In this document: one piece after another, positions 54,130-64,000 of the stretch
Numbering within the stretch: position 1 is the stretch's first letter
How the letters are laid out: each line of letters opens with the position of its first letter
Source: Flavobacterium stagni
Lineage (GTDB): Bacteria > Bacteroidota > Bacteroidia > Flavobacteriales > Flavobacteriaceae
Length of the DNA: 64,000 nt
Assembly (NCBI RefSeq): GCF_004122105.1
Contig: NZ_SBKN01000002.1
Location: 331,203 to 395,202 of the forward strand
Direction: 5' to 3'
The notes under the pieces: model-generated
What the model was told of the DNA's origin: nothing
The model's input: only the letters and a program-made list of their open reading frames with translations
Database searches by the model: none
Position numbers and translations under genes: made by a program

Positions 54130-57100
54130 ATGAGAGTTTTTACCCTAAAATTGCTATTTACTATACTGTTTGTTAATGTTTTACAGGCTCAAAATCTTTT
54201 GAATAATGGAGATTTTGAATCCGGAGGAGTAGGAGTAGGTTTTAACATTAATGGAACGGGATATAACTATGTAGCTACCGCTTCAGGTACCACTGCTGCT
54301 GGGGATTACAGTTTTACTACAAATCCACAACCTTTTAATACAACCAATTTTATAACCACGGGTGATCATACTACTGGAAGTGGTACTATGATGATTATTG
54401 ATGGAAGTAATGACGGTGGTAACCCTAGTTTTTGGAAAGCAGGGAATAGTGGCGGTGGTGTTTGTGGTTTGACAGTTGGTGCGACTTATACTTTCCGTTA
54501 TTGGGTTCGATCCATTTCTACAACTGTAACCAATCCCGCAACGCAAGCCGACATCCGTGTGGTGTTTAACAATGCGACAGTGGTTACAAGTCCGGCAAGT
54601 ACGTTAGCTCCGGTGACTACTGCAGGTTGGGAACAACGCGAGTATACGTTTACTCCTACAAATGCTTGTGTCAATATTGAATTGCGTAATTTCAATACAA
54701 GTTTTGTAGGTAATGATTTTGCTATAGATGATTTGGCGGTGATTCCACCTCCTCAACCCTTAACGGTACGTTATTCAGTAGTAACACCCTATTGTGCAAC
54801 GCCAGCCACGGGTTCGATTTCAGTTTATGGTAATGGAGGTACAGCACCGTATACAAATTATACAATTGCGGGTCCGGTGAACCTAAACAATACCACCGGA
54901 GTTTTTACCAATTTACCTGTCGGAAATTACACGGTGAGTGTTACAGATACAGCGGGTAATACGGTTTCTCAGAGTAATGTTCAATTAACGGGTGCTCCAA
55001 ATCCATTAACAGTTTCTCCAAATTCAACTATTTGTGCAGGAGGAAATACAACATTGTCGGTAGCGGGTGGTACTTCATATACATGGACGGCATCTCCGGC
55101 TGATCCCTCGTTAACCACACCAACGAGTGCGACACCCATTGTGAGTCCGACTACCACTACTACGTACACGGTTTCTTCTATTGCGAATTTTAATAAAAAT
55201 TTGGTATATAATGGAGATTTTACTTTAGGAAATGTTGGTTTTGCAACGGATTATGTTTATGTGTCTCCTACTAACTCTTCGGGAGCACAACAATTATATG
55301 GTGTTGTCAATAACCCAAATGCATGGTATACTTCTTTTGTGAACTGTCCTGATCATACGAATGGTTCTGGCAATATGATGGTTGTTGATGCTTCAGTATC
55401 GAATTCAGGAAATGATAGTGTATGGAGCCAAACGATACCAGTCAACAACAATACCAATTATACATTCTCGTATTGGGTACAAACTTTATCACCTAATAAT
55501 TTTGCGACATTACAGGTTAAAATCAATGGTACTGCTTTAGGTACAGTCCAAGCGCCAACTACTACAGTTTGTGGTAACTGGACACAGGTCACCTATAACT
55601 GGAATTCTGGGGCAAGTACAACCGCACAAATTGTTATCAATGATACCAACACAGCAGCTGCGGGTAATGATTTCGCGTTGGATGATATTGCTTTTACTAC
55701 AGCTGTGACTTGCAATGCAACTAATGCAGTTACAATAACAGTAAATACATTATCGATTTCTGTTCCGAGCAATCAGACCTATTGTGATGGCGCCACTGTT
55801 CCTGCTCAAAACTTTACCAGTTCGTTACCTGGAACTACATTTACTTGGACCAATTCCAATTCAAATGTAACCATTGGAAGTTCGGGTTTAGGAAATATTA
55901 ATTCTTTTCTAGCAACGAATAATACGACTGTACCTCAAACAACTACAATTACTGTTACAGGTTCTTTTAATGGTTGTGCGAATGATGTAAAAAGTTATAC
56001 CATTACCGTAAATCCTCCACCAGCAGTAATGGTTAACAATATTGTAAAATGTACGGGTGATACATCACCGGGAGTTATTACTGCCACACCTTCATTTCCG
56101 GGTACCTACAATTATGCTTGGACAGTACCGGTTGGAGTACCAGCACCGGGGAATGTGGCCAGTTTCCCTACGACTATCGCAGGAAATTATTCTGTGACTA
56201 TTACCAATACTACAACAGGTTGTACAGCTACATCTTTTGTGCCGGGAGTGTTTAGTTTTGATTTGGATTGTTGTGTACAAGATGCAATGACAGTTTCAGC
56301 AGAAGATTATACATTGTGTGAAAATACCAATTGTACCGTACTTAGTGCAAGTTATATTGACATAAAAGACACTTCTAACTATACAGTAAGTTCCATTCCA
56401 TATGCACCAGAATTAGCTTTGGGAAATTTCCCCACAGCATTGTGTACTGTTGATGATGCCTATACACAAGTGGTAAATCTTCCTTTTCAGTTTAGTTTTT
56501 ACGGACAATGTTATAATCAATTCCAATTAAGTACAAACACTTATTTAACCTTTTTGGCCAATAATACTGTTTGTACAGGAGGAAGTAGTCCTTGGGCTTT
56601 TACGCAATCCATTCCAGCTTTGGCTGCTGGAAATGCCGAATTCAGAGCGTCTATTTTTTTCCCAATGCAAGATACTAATCCGGCGGTTCCCTCTACTCCT
56701 GCGGTTTCCATCAATTACATTGTAGATGGACTAGCACCTTGTCGTAAATTGATTGTTAATGTTAAAAATATGCCTTTATTTTCGTGTGGAACGGGTCAAG
56801 GTCTACAAGAAAGTCAGTTGGTTTTACATGAAAGTACCAATATCATTGATATTCACGTTAAAAGACGCTCGGTATGTACGGGGTGGAATAGTGGTAGTGG
56901 TGTAATTGGTATTCAAAATGATCCCGGAAATTTAGGACTTGCTGCTCCAGGAAGAAATACAGGTACTTGGACGGCCACTAATGAATCTTGGCGTTTTACA
57001 CCTAGTGGAACTTCTTTAACATCGATTGAGTGGTTGAATGGAACTACGGTTATAGGTACTACACCTTCAGTACCAGTATGTCCTACAACTACAACAACCT

Positions 57101-60100
57101 ATACCGCCAATGTGAAATACAATCTTTGTGGTGGTGTACGAACAGTTTCACGTCCGATTACTATTGAGGTGAGTCCGGATGATACTTCTAACGCACCATC
57201 AATAACCAATTGTATCCCTAATAATTCCTTTGATTTAACACAAAATGAAGCGCCAGTTTTAGGTCCTTTATTAGGGACAGGAGAATATGAAGTATATTAT
57301 TATTTAAATCAATCGGATGCTGAAAATTTAGCATCAAATAATATTGCAAATCCTTCTTCTTATTTACTAACTACGGGCAATAGTCAAATCATTTACATGA
57401 GTTTGTATAATGTAAATACGGGTTGTATTCGCATTAAGCCTTTCAGTGTATCTATGATTGACTGTAGTACATGTCCAACAATTACAAGTCCGTCTTCTGC
57501 ACAAACCTTATGTCTAGGCGCTGATATGGATCCGTTATCAGTTAGTACTACTTTTGCGGGAACTAATGCTATTTCTTATGTTTATTTTACCACGCCACAA
57601 GTGGGTTCAAATATGTATACTGGTGGTACTTTACTCGGAAATGCAACACCGAATGCTTCTAGTATCGCAACGTACAACCCAGGCGTTTTAGGTACAGTGG
57701 GTTCACTTCCTAATACCACGGGAACCTATTATATTTATGCCATTGCAAATCCAACGCCATCGTCGTTAACCTGTAGACCATATCAGGAGATCATTGTTAC
57801 TGTGACATCCTTAAATGGATTGTCATTAACTTCAACTCCTGCAACAACTAATCAAACACTATGTTTGGGTGATGCAATTACACCTATAACTTATACATAT
57901 GACCCAACAGCAACAGCTACAGTAACTGGTTTACCTGCGGGAGTAACTGCCGCAATTGCATCGGGTAATATATCCATTACAGGAACACCAACAACCATTA
58001 CAGCGACACCTCTTACCTATACAGTTTCTGTAACAGGTAGTGCATGTGGCTCTCCTACGGCGACAGGTACTATTATGGTTGAACCAGTAGCTACTTTAGT
58101 ACTTACTTCTGCTGCTGCAACATCAAATCAAACGGTTTGTGACAATGTTGCTATTTCCAATATTGTATATACATTCGGTGGTTCAGCAACGGGTGCTACA
58201 GTTACAGGATTACCTCCTGGAGTAACAGCAGCCGTTTCGGGTAATACTTTAGTAATTTCTGGAATCCCTACAACTAGTTCGGGGTCACCTTTTAATTATA
58301 CGGTTACTACTACAGGTGGAAGTTGTGGAACTCCTTCATTAACGGGAACAATTACGGTTAATCCAACAACTACTTTGGTGTTAACTTCAGCAACAGGGAC
58401 TGATAATCAAACGGTATGTGTCAACAGTCCAATTACTCCTTTGATATATACTTATGGAGGATCTGCAACGGGGGCAACTGTAACTGGATTGCCTGCTGGT
58501 TTAACATCTTCTATTACTGGAAATACGGTAACCATTTCTGGAAGTCCGACTACCAATGTTGGGTCTCCATTCACAGTTACCATTACAACTACTGGAGGAA
58601 ATTGTGGAACTCCATCAATGTCAGCAAATTTCACAGTACAACCCCAGGCAACTTTAGTGTTAACCTCTGCTGCAAGTACTAATAACCAGACAGTTTGTGT
58701 TAATACACCTATAACGAATATAGTTTACACATTTGGAAATGGTGCGACGAATGCCACAGTTACAGGATTGCCATCTGGAGTAACAGCAACAGTTACTGGT
58801 AATACAGTTACTATTTCAGGAACTCCGACAACAAACACGGGATCTCCATTTAATTACACAATTACTACTTCGGGAGGAAACTGCGGAGCACCCTCTCTAA
58901 ATGGGTCTATTATTGTGAATCCAAGTGTCACGTTAAGTTTGACATCAGTGGCAGCAACAACTTCGCAGACAGTTTGTATCAATACTCCGATTACTACTAT
59001 AGAATATACGATAGGTAATGGTGCCACTGGTGCCACAGTAACTGGATTACCTGCAGGTGTAACGGCTTCCGTAACAGGTTCGACCGTGACCATTTCAGGA
59101 TCACCTACCACTGTTACAGGTTCACCATTTACCTATACCGTTACCACAACGGGCGGATGTAGTTCGCAATCCTTGTCTGGATCTATTACAGTCAATCCTA
59201 ATGTAACATTAAATTTGACATCTGCTCCTTCAACAACTTCACAAATAGTTTGTATTAATACACCTATAACCAACATAGTTTACACCCTTGGAAATGGTGC
59301 TACAGGTGCAACGGTAACTGGATTACCAGCAGGTGTAACTGCAACTATATCTGGAAATACAATCACTATTTCTGGGACACCAACAACCAATGCAGGTTCA
59401 CCTTTTAATTATAATGTTACAACTACTGGTGGTTGTAGTACTCAGACGTTATCTGGTACAATTACAGTGAATGTTGGTGCAACATTAGTGCTTAGTTCTA
59501 CAGCATTCCTTGCCAATCAAACAGTTTGTATTAATACACCTATAACGAATATTGTATACACTTTTGGAGGGTCTGCAACTGGAGCAACAGTTTCTGGATT
59601 ACCTGCAGGTGTGACTTTTTCAGTTTCGGGTAATTCGGTAATTATTTCAGGGTCACCTTCAACTCTTGTCGCTTCACCTTATACTTTTACAGTAAGTACA
59701 ACTGGTGGAACATGTGGTGCTCCTTCATTGACAGGAACAATTACAGTTGAACCTTTAGCCACTTTGGTATTAACATCAAATGCATCAACAACAAATCAAA
59801 CAGTTTGTGAAAATAACCCAATTACGAATATTGTATACACTTTTGGGGGTACGGCTACAGGTGCTACCGTTACAGGTTTACCTACTGGGGTTACGGCTTC
59901 AGTAACAGGAAATACAGTGACGATTTCGGGTACTCCAACTTCAGCAACGGGTTCGCCTTTTAATTATACGGTGACTACAACAGGTGGTGCTTGTGGATTC
60001 CCATCTTTAACGGGAACCATCACAGTGAAACCAACGGACACTTTAGTGTTAACCTCTGCGGCAACAACTAATGCTCAAACAGTTTGTTTGAACAGTGCCT

Positions 60101-63100
60101 TAACAGCGATAGAATATACCTTTGGAGGAACTGTTACTGGTGCCACAGTAGCTGGATTACCAGCAGGTGTAACCTACGCTGTTTCTGGAAATACTGTTAC
60201 AATAACAGGTGCACCCACAACATTAACCGGTTCGCCATTCACTTATACTGTGAATACAACGGGAGGAACATGTGGTTCACCCTCTTTAACGGGAACCATC
60301 ACTGTTCAACCAATAGCTACTTTAGTTTTAACTTCAAATGCGGCTACTGCTAATCAAACGGTATGTATTAATAGCCCAATTACGAATATTGTGTATGCTT
60401 TTGGAGGTACGGCAACAGGTGTTACAGTAACGGGACTACCTGCTGGGGTTACGGCTGCAGTAGTAGGAAATACAGTTACTATTTCAGGTTCTCCAACAAC
60501 AGTTACGGGTTCACCTTTTAATTATACGGTGACTACAACAGGAGGTGCTTGTGGATTCCCATCTTTAACGGGAACCATCACTGTAAAACCTACAGATACA
60601 TTAGTATTAACCTCTGGGTCCACAACGAATGCTCAAACGGTTTGTTTGAACAGTGCCCTTACAGCGATTGAATATACATTTGGTGGTACAGTTACTGGGG
60701 CCACAGTTACTGGATTACCCGCAGGTGTTAGCTATGCTGTATCAGGAAATACTGTTACGATAACTGGTGCACCTACTACTTTAACCGGCTCGCCATTCAC
60801 CTATACTGTGAATACAACCGGAGGAACTTGTGGTTCACCTTCTTTGACGGGAACCATCACTGTTCAACCACTTGCAACATTGGTGCTAACTTCTAATGCG
60901 GCTACTGCTAATCAAACGGTTTGTGTAAATAGCGCAATTACAAATATTGTATATACTTTTGGCGGTACAGCAACAGGAGCAACCGTTACAGGCTTACCTG
61001 CAGGGGTTTCAGCTAACGTAGTAGGTAATACAGTTACTATTTCTGGTACTCCAACTACAGTAACAGGTTCGCCTTTTAATTATACGGTAACAACTACAGG
61101 TGGTGCTTGTGGTTCACCTTCATTAACAGGGTCAATTACTGTACGTCCTTTAGCAACAATCGTTCTTTCATCACCTACGGGATCAGATAATCAATCCGTT
61201 TGTGCTTTTTCATCGATAGCGGTAATTCGCTATACGATTGGAGGTACGGCTACTGGAACTTCTGTAACCGGTTTACCAACCGGTGTTACTGCTTCATTCA
61301 GTGGAGGTGTAACTACGATTTCAGGTGTGCCTACAGTGCCTGGTATTTATAATTATACAATTACAACTACAGGAGGTGCTTGTGGTACAGCAACTTTATC
61401 GGGTTCAATTACAGTAATCCAAGCACCAAGTGCGACACAGCCTACACCTTATGTTCAGTGTGATGACAATAACGACGGCGTAGCTTGTACATTTATTTTG
61501 GATACCAAAATTCCTGAAGTGACCAGTAGTTCAACGGTAAGTGTAACTTTCCACTTGACCTTAACGGATTCACAAACAGGATTCAATCCAATTCCTTCTA
61601 ATGTGCCGTTCTGTAACAACGATTATGATCAACAGACCATTTATATCCGAGTGTTTGACCCGGCAGCACCAGCTTGTCCAACATTAACCACATTGAGTTT
61701 AGTTGTGGTTCCAAAACCAGTAGCGACGCCTCCAGCGGATTACCACAAATGTGATGATAACACGGATGGTATTGCGGTGTTCAACTTGAATACAGTGGTG
61801 AACCCACAGGTATTGGGTAGTTTAGCTGCCTCACAGCATACAGTGACTTATTATACCTCACAAGCGGATGCTTTGGTTCCTCAAAATGCCTTATCGGGAA
61901 CGAATGCTTTTGCTTCGGCCTCGACGACATTGTGGATTCGTGTGCAAAACAATACTACAGGCTGTTTTGATGTAGTGTCCGTAAACTTAGTGGTTGACCC
62001 ATTACCGCTATTACCAGCTGTGGGCTACTTCCCGCAATATGAATTGTGTGAGACTACGGCTCCTGTGGGCTATGAATTCTTTAATTTGAATTCGCAATTA
62101 CCAACTATCTTAAACGGACAAACGGGCATTCAAGTGAAGTTTTATCCGACCTTGGCTAATGCCAATGCCAATACCAACGCGATTACAAATACGGCGGCCT
62201 ATCAAAACGGACCTCCTTACAACCAAACTATTGGTATTCGTTTAACCAATACCACGACAGGATGTTATGTAGTGTCTACCATGGACTTGATTGTGAATCC
62301 GAAGCCAGCACCGAATGTGCCAACGGCTCCGTATGTGGTGTGTGACGACAACCAAGACGGTGTGGGTGAGTTTGATTTAAATACCTTAACGCCTGTCTTG
62401 TTAATGGGTACGCCAGCTTTGTACACCATCAGCTACCACCTTACGCAAGTAGATGCACAAACGCCCGTTAACGCAATTCCGTTAACTCAACCGTTTATCA
62501 ATAACGATCCGTTTGTACAGATTATCTGGGTTCGCGCCGAAGATCCTACTACAGGCTGTTACACGGTAGTTCCTGTAACCTTGCAAGTGAATGTTTCGCC
62601 GATAGCGCCAACCAACTTGCCGACGATTAACAACTGTGATGTAGACAGCAACCCACAAGACGGTTGTACGACCTTTAACTTAGCGTCACAGACTCCTGCG
62701 GTTTTGGCCCAACAAACTACAGCTGCCAACAATTATACGGTAACCTATTACACTTCACAGGCCGATGCTTCGGCTTCACCAGCGGGTATCAACCCGATTG
62801 TGAATACAACCAACTATACCGCTTGTGGCACCACAACCATTTGGGTGCGTGTGGAGCATAAATCAACGCATTGTTTTGCGGTGGGTTCTTTTGACTTGCA
62901 AGTGAACACGTCTTTGGTGTTGACCACGCCTACGCTGTATGCATTGTGTGATGATGATGCCACACCAAATAATCAGTTTACGAGTTTTGATTTGGTCAGC
63001 TTTGTGGGTACGGTTCCCGGGCATACCCTTGCATTCTACTTGGATGCGGCCCATACCCAACCGATCAATACCCCAAGCGCGTTTACCAATATCATTGCGG

Positions 63101-64000
63101 CTAACCAAACGATTTTCGTAGGTGCTACCAATACTACTACAGGTTGTAAAAGCTACCGTACCTTAACCGTGCGGGTATTGCCAGTTCCAACACCGCGCAC
63201 CAACCCACCGGCTTTGGCAGCGAAGTGTGATGTGAATAGTCCAGGAGATGGGTATGAGATTTTTGACTTGACGGTGAATGCTACTTATATCTTAAACGGA
63301 CAAGCCAATGTGAGTTTGCATTACTACCCGAGTTATAACGATGCGGTGGCGGATACCAATGAGATTCTTACACCAACGGTAGCCAACGTGAATCAGAACG
63401 TATGGATTCGTGTGGAGAGCAACTTGAACATTGACTCGTTCAACGAACACTGTTATGTACTGGTTGAACAAGCCTTAACGGTGAATCCGTTGCCAACCTT
63501 GGTACAGCCTGTGGCCGATTACCAAGAATGTGACGATGATACCGATAATATCACGGCGTTTAACTTAACCGCTTGGGGTCAGGCCAACTTGCTTACGGGC
63601 AATGCGCTACCGCTGAGTAATTATACCTTGAGTTTCTACGAAGATGCAGCACTCACGCAGTTGATTGCTAATCCTAATGGATACTTAAATACGAGCAACC
63701 CACAAACGTTGTATGTGGTGGCGACCAACAGTACGACAGGTTGTCGCTCAGTAGCGGGAACATTCAATATCTTGGTGAATCCCAAGCCACAAGCTGACGT
63801 ACCGTCTATTCCCTTTAAAACATGTGATACCGACGGAACAAACGACGGGCAGTTTGCCTATGACTTGACTCCACTGGTGGCGATTGCTTTGGGGACACAA
63901 CCTAGTACCGATTTTACGGTAAGTTTCTACAACACCCAATTGGATGCACAGAATGAAACCAATGCCATCACTGATTTAGTAAATTATATGACCTATACCC
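54130..64000 (+). CDS. Giant modular T9SS-type surface adhesin, C-terminus beyond the window
   Basis: One frame stays open from ATG 54130 to the window end (at least 3290 codons, checked line by line). Order: signal peptide (residues 1-21, ending NVLQAQ); a jelly-roll carbohydrate-binding-like domain opening NLLNNGDFESG (about 22-207); an SprB-repeat-like unit with GNGGTAPYTNYTI and GNYTVSVTDTAGN (about 213-293); a second jelly-roll domain opening NLVYNGDFTLG (about 356-530); Ig/PKD-like units; a NIDO-like block with FSFYGQCYNQF and IDIHVKRRSVCTGWNSG (about 718-1010); 13 Ig/PKD-like repeats (1229-2434); then at least nine CDDNxDG repeats. Such proteins carry a type B sorting domain at the far C-terminus, not visible here. 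Role as adhesin or gliding-related protein is inferred. Confidence 0.9.
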   Translation, partial: MRVFTLKLLFTILFVNVLQAQNLLNNGDFESGGVGVGFNINGTGYNYVATASGTTAAGDYSFTTNPQPFNTTNFITTGDHTTGSGTMMIIDGSNDGGNPSFWKAGNSGGGVCGLTVGATYTFRYWVRSISTTVTNPATQADIRVVFNNATVVTSPASTLAPVTTAGWEQREYTFTPTNACVNIELRNFNTSFVGNDFAIDDLAVIPPPQPLTVRYSVVTPYCATPATGSISVYGNGGTAPYTNYTIAGPVNLNNTTGVFTNLPVGNYTVSVTDTAGNTVSQSNVQLTGAPNPLTVSPNSTICAGGNTTLSVAGGTSYTWTASPADPSLTTPTSATPIVSPTTTTTYTVSSIANFNKNLVYNGDFTLGNVGFATDYVYVSPTNSSGAQQLYGVVNNPNAWYTSFVNCPDHTNGSGNMMVVDASVSNSGNDSVWSQTIPVNNNTNYTFSYWVQTLSPNNFATLQVKINGTALGTVQAPTTTVCGNWTQVTYNWNSGASTTAQIVINDTNTAAAGNDFALDDIAFTTAVTCNATNAVTITVNTLSISVPSNQTYCDGATVPAQNFTSSLPGTTFTWTNSNSNVTIGSSGLGNINSFLATNNTTVPQTTTITVTGSFNGCANDVKSYTITVNPPPAVMVNNIVKCTGDTSPGVITATPSFPGTYNYAWTVPVGVPAPGNVASFPTTIAGNYSVTITNTTTGCTATSFVPGVFSFDLDCCVQDAMTVSAEDYTLCENTNCTVLSASYIDIKDTSNYTVSSIPYAPELALGNFPTALCTVDDAYTQVVNLPFQFSFYGQCYNQFQLSTNTYLTFLANNTVCTGGSSPWAFTQSIPALAAGNAEFRASIFFPMQDTNPAVPSTPAVSINYIVDGLAPCRKLIVNVKNMPLFSCGTGQGLQESQLVLHESTNIIDIHVKRRSVCTGWNSGSGVIGIQNDPGNLGLAAPGRNTGTWTATNESWRFTPSGTSLTSIEWLNGTTVIGTTPSVPVCPTTTTTYTANVKYNLCGGVRTVSRPITIEVSPDDTSNAPSITNCIPNNSFDLTQNEAPVLGPLLGTGEYEVYYYLNQSDAENLASNNIANPSSYLLTTGNSQIIYMSLYNVNTGCIRIKPFSVSMIDCSTCPTITSPSSAQTLCLGADMDPLSVSTTFAGTNAISYVYFTTPQVGSNMYTGGTLLGNATPNASSIATYNPGVLGTVGSLPNTTGTYYIYAIANPTPSSLTCRPYQEIIVTVTSLNGLSLTSTPATTNQTLCLGDAITPITYTYDPTATATVTGLPAGVTAAIASGNISITGTPTTITATPLTYTVSVTGSACGSPTATGTIMVEPVATLVLTSAAATSNQTVCDNVAISNIVYTFGGSATGATVTGLPPGVTAAVSGNTLVISGIPTTSSGSPFNYTVTTTGGSCGTPSLTGTITVNPTTTLVLTSATGTDNQTVCVNSPITPLIYTYGGSATGATVTGLPAGLTSSITGNTVTISGSPTTNVGSPFTVTITTTGGNCGTPSMSANFTVQPQATLVLTSAASTNNQTVCVNTPITNIVYTFGNGATNATVTGLPSGVTATVTGNTVTISGTPTTNTGSPFNYTITTSGGNCGAPSLNGSIIVNPSVTLSLTSVAATTSQTVCINTPITTIEYTIGNGATGATVTGLPAGVTASVTGSTVTISGSPTTVTGSPFTYTVTTTGGCSSQSLSGSITVNPNVTLNLTSAPSTTSQIVCINTPITNIVYTLGNGATGATVTGLPAGVTATISGNTITISGTPTTNAGSPFNYNVTTTGGCSTQTLSGTITVNVGATLVLSSTAFLANQTVCINTPITNIVYTFGGSATGATVSGLPAGVTFSVSGNSVIISGSPSTLVASPYTFTVSTTGGTCGAPSLTGTITVEPLATLVLTSNASTTNQTVCENNPITNIVYTFGGTATGATVTGLPTGVTASVTGNTVTISGTPTSATGSPFNYTVTTTGGACGFPSLTGTITVKPTDTLVLTSAATTNAQTVCLNSALTAIEYTFGGTVTGATVAGLPAGVTYAVSGNTVTITGAPTTLTGSPFTYTVNTTGGTCGSPSLTGTITVQPIATLVLTSNAATANQTVCINSPITNIVYAFGGTATGVTVTGLPAGVTAAVVGNTVTISGSPTTVTGSPFNYTVTTTGGACGFPSLTGTITVKPTDTLVLTSGSTTNAQTVCLNSALTAIEYTFGGTVTGATVTGLPAGVSYAVSGNTVTITGAPTTLTGSPFTYTVNTTGGTCGSPSLTGTITVQPLATLVLTSNAATANQTVCVNSAITNIVYTFGGTATGATVTGLPAGVSANVVGNTVTISGTPTTVTGSPFNYTVTTTGGACGSPSLTGSITVRPLATIVLSSPTGSDNQSVCAFSSIAVIRYTIGGTATGTSVTGLPTGVTASFSGGVTTISGVPTVPGIYNYTITTTGGACGTATLSGSITVIQAPSATQPTPYVQCDDNNDGVACTFILDTKIPEVTSSSTVSVTFHLTLTDSQTGFNPIPSNVPFCNNDYDQQTIYIRVFDPAAPACPTLTTLSLVVVPKPVATPPADYHKCDDNTDGIAVFNLNTVVNPQVLGSLAASQHTVTYYTSQADALVPQNALSGTNAFASASTTLWIRVQNNTTGCFDVVSVNLVVDPLPLLPAVGYFPQYELCETTAPVGYEFFNLNSQLPTILNGQTGIQVKFYPTLANANANTNAITNTAAYQNGPPYNQTIGIRLTNTTTGCYVVSTMDLIVNPKPAPNVPTAPYVVCDDNQDGVGEFDLNTLTPVLLMGTPALYTISYHLTQVDAQTPVNAIPLTQPFINNDPFVQIIWVRAEDPTTGCYTVVPVTLQVNVSPIAPTNLPTINNCDVDSNPQDGCTTFNLASQTPAVLAQQTTAANNYTVTYYTSQADASASPAGINPIVNTTNYTACGTTTIWVRVEHKSTHCFAVGSFDLQVNTSLVLTTPTLYALCDDDATPNNQFTSFDLVSFVGTVPGHTLAFYLDAAHTQPINTPSAFTNIIAANQTIFVGATNTTTGCKSYRTLTVRVLPVPTPRTNPPALAAKCDVNSPGDGYEIFDLTVNATYILNGQANVSLHYYPSYNDAVADTNEILTPTVANVNQNVWIRVESNLNIDSFNEHCYVLVEQALTVNPLPTLVQPVADYQECDDDTDNITAFNLTAWGQANLLTGNALPLSNYTLSFYEDAALTQLIANPNGYLNTSNPQTLYVVATNSTTGCRSVAGTFNILVNPKPQADVPSIPFKTCDTDGTNDGQFAYDLTPLVAIALGTQPSTDFTVSFYNTQLDAQNETNAITDLVNYMTYT
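57814..61431 (+). repeat. Thirteen tandem Ig/PKD-like repeats of about 93 codons
   Basis: Units begin at 57814, 58093, 58372, 58651, 58930, 59206, 59482, 59761, 60040, 60319, 60598, 60877 and 61156. Spacing is 279 bp except the two units from 58930 and 59206 (276 bp). Each reads TLVLTSxA..NQTVCxN..ITxIVYTFGG..TGATVTGLPAGVT...GNTVTISGTPTT..GSPFNYTVTTTGG-CG.PSLTGTITV, with two Cys per unit. The last unit is more divergent and shorter near its end. Confidence 0.92.
61432..64000 (+). repeat. Series of Cys-Asp repeats of about 100 codons, nine seen
   Basis: Units are marked by CDDNNDG (near 61459), KCDDNTDG (61750), LCETTAP (62047), VCDDNQDG (62341), NCDVDSN (62632), LCDDDATP (62944), KCDVNSPG (63226), ECDDDTDN (63529) and TCDTDGTN (63823). 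Each continues with FdLN, a YxTxxDA or similar strand, IWVRV, TTGCY and LxVNPxP. The Asp/Asn-rich start could bind Ca2+; a CDD-TTGC disulfide is possible. The ninth unit is cut by the window edge. Confidence 0.85.

Noticed and set aside
58416..60353. Short plus- and minus-strand frames inside the adhesin repeats
   Set aside because: They are out-of-frame readings of the repeated units and recur with the repeat period.
57814..61431. CRISPR array
   Set aside because: Period of 279 bp, coding throughout, no unique spacers between short repeats.

Overview
The window comes from a Bacteroidota chromosome, almost certainly a Flavobacterium-like member of the Flavobacteriia. Pointers are the type IX secretion (T9SS) sorting domains, SprB-like and Ig/PKD-like adhesin repeats, a fused SecDF, lack of clear Shine-Dalgarno sites, promoters of the form TTTG-N19-TAnnTTTG, and the gene order relA/spoT-fur-purA. 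No rRNA, tRNA, transposase, phage or CRISPR locus was seen.

Layout. 1-9.7 kb: a small lipoprotein, then a minus-strand run of hemN, a DUF349 protein, aroE, a TPR protein, a class III aminotransferase and an OstA-like protein. 9.8-20.9 kb: a secreted GH13 amylase, a secreted protein of unknown function between two identical terminators, purA, fur, relA/spoT, a class C beta-lactamase-like hydrolase, a TrmH-type RNA methyltransferase and a T9SS type B cargo protein. 21.0-32.6 kb: a surface-glycan cluster in interleaved strand blocks. It has an FdtB-like aminotransferase, an FdtA-like ketoisomerase, a Wzx-like flippase, five glycosyltransferases (one a GT-C membrane enzyme), a UbiA/DPPR-synthase-like enzyme with a HAD phosphatase, and ftsE at the end. 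33.4-54 kb: a TPR plus outer-membrane-barrel pair, a GreA-C-like protein, an unknown secreted protein, asnB, gyrB, mdh, a leucine-rich-repeat T9SS cargo protein, secDF, and the minus-strand run folE-cysS-yidD-lgt. 54.1 kb to the end: one open frame of at least 3290 codons for a giant modular surface protein, running off the window.

How the parts work together. The glycan cluster looks able to make and use a 3-amino-3,6-dideoxyhexose and, by inference, a polyprenyl-phosphate-linked pentose. The UbiA-HAD-GT-C trio is the part most likely to be an under-described system. The giant protein has 13 Ig/PKD-like repeats of about 93 residues, some in a two-repeat higher-order period, followed by at least nine Cys-Asp repeats; it is probably a T9SS-exported adhesin or gliding-related protein. 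SecDF, Lgt and YidD supply inner-membrane export and lipoprotein functions.

Several intergenic stretches carry dispersed repeats: tgaaacc-type, gctaagc/ctgagattctgag-type and GGTGTAAAA minisatellites. Gene calls for conserved enzymes are firm. Start codons, promoters, terminators and roles in the glycan cluster are inferred from sequence alone.
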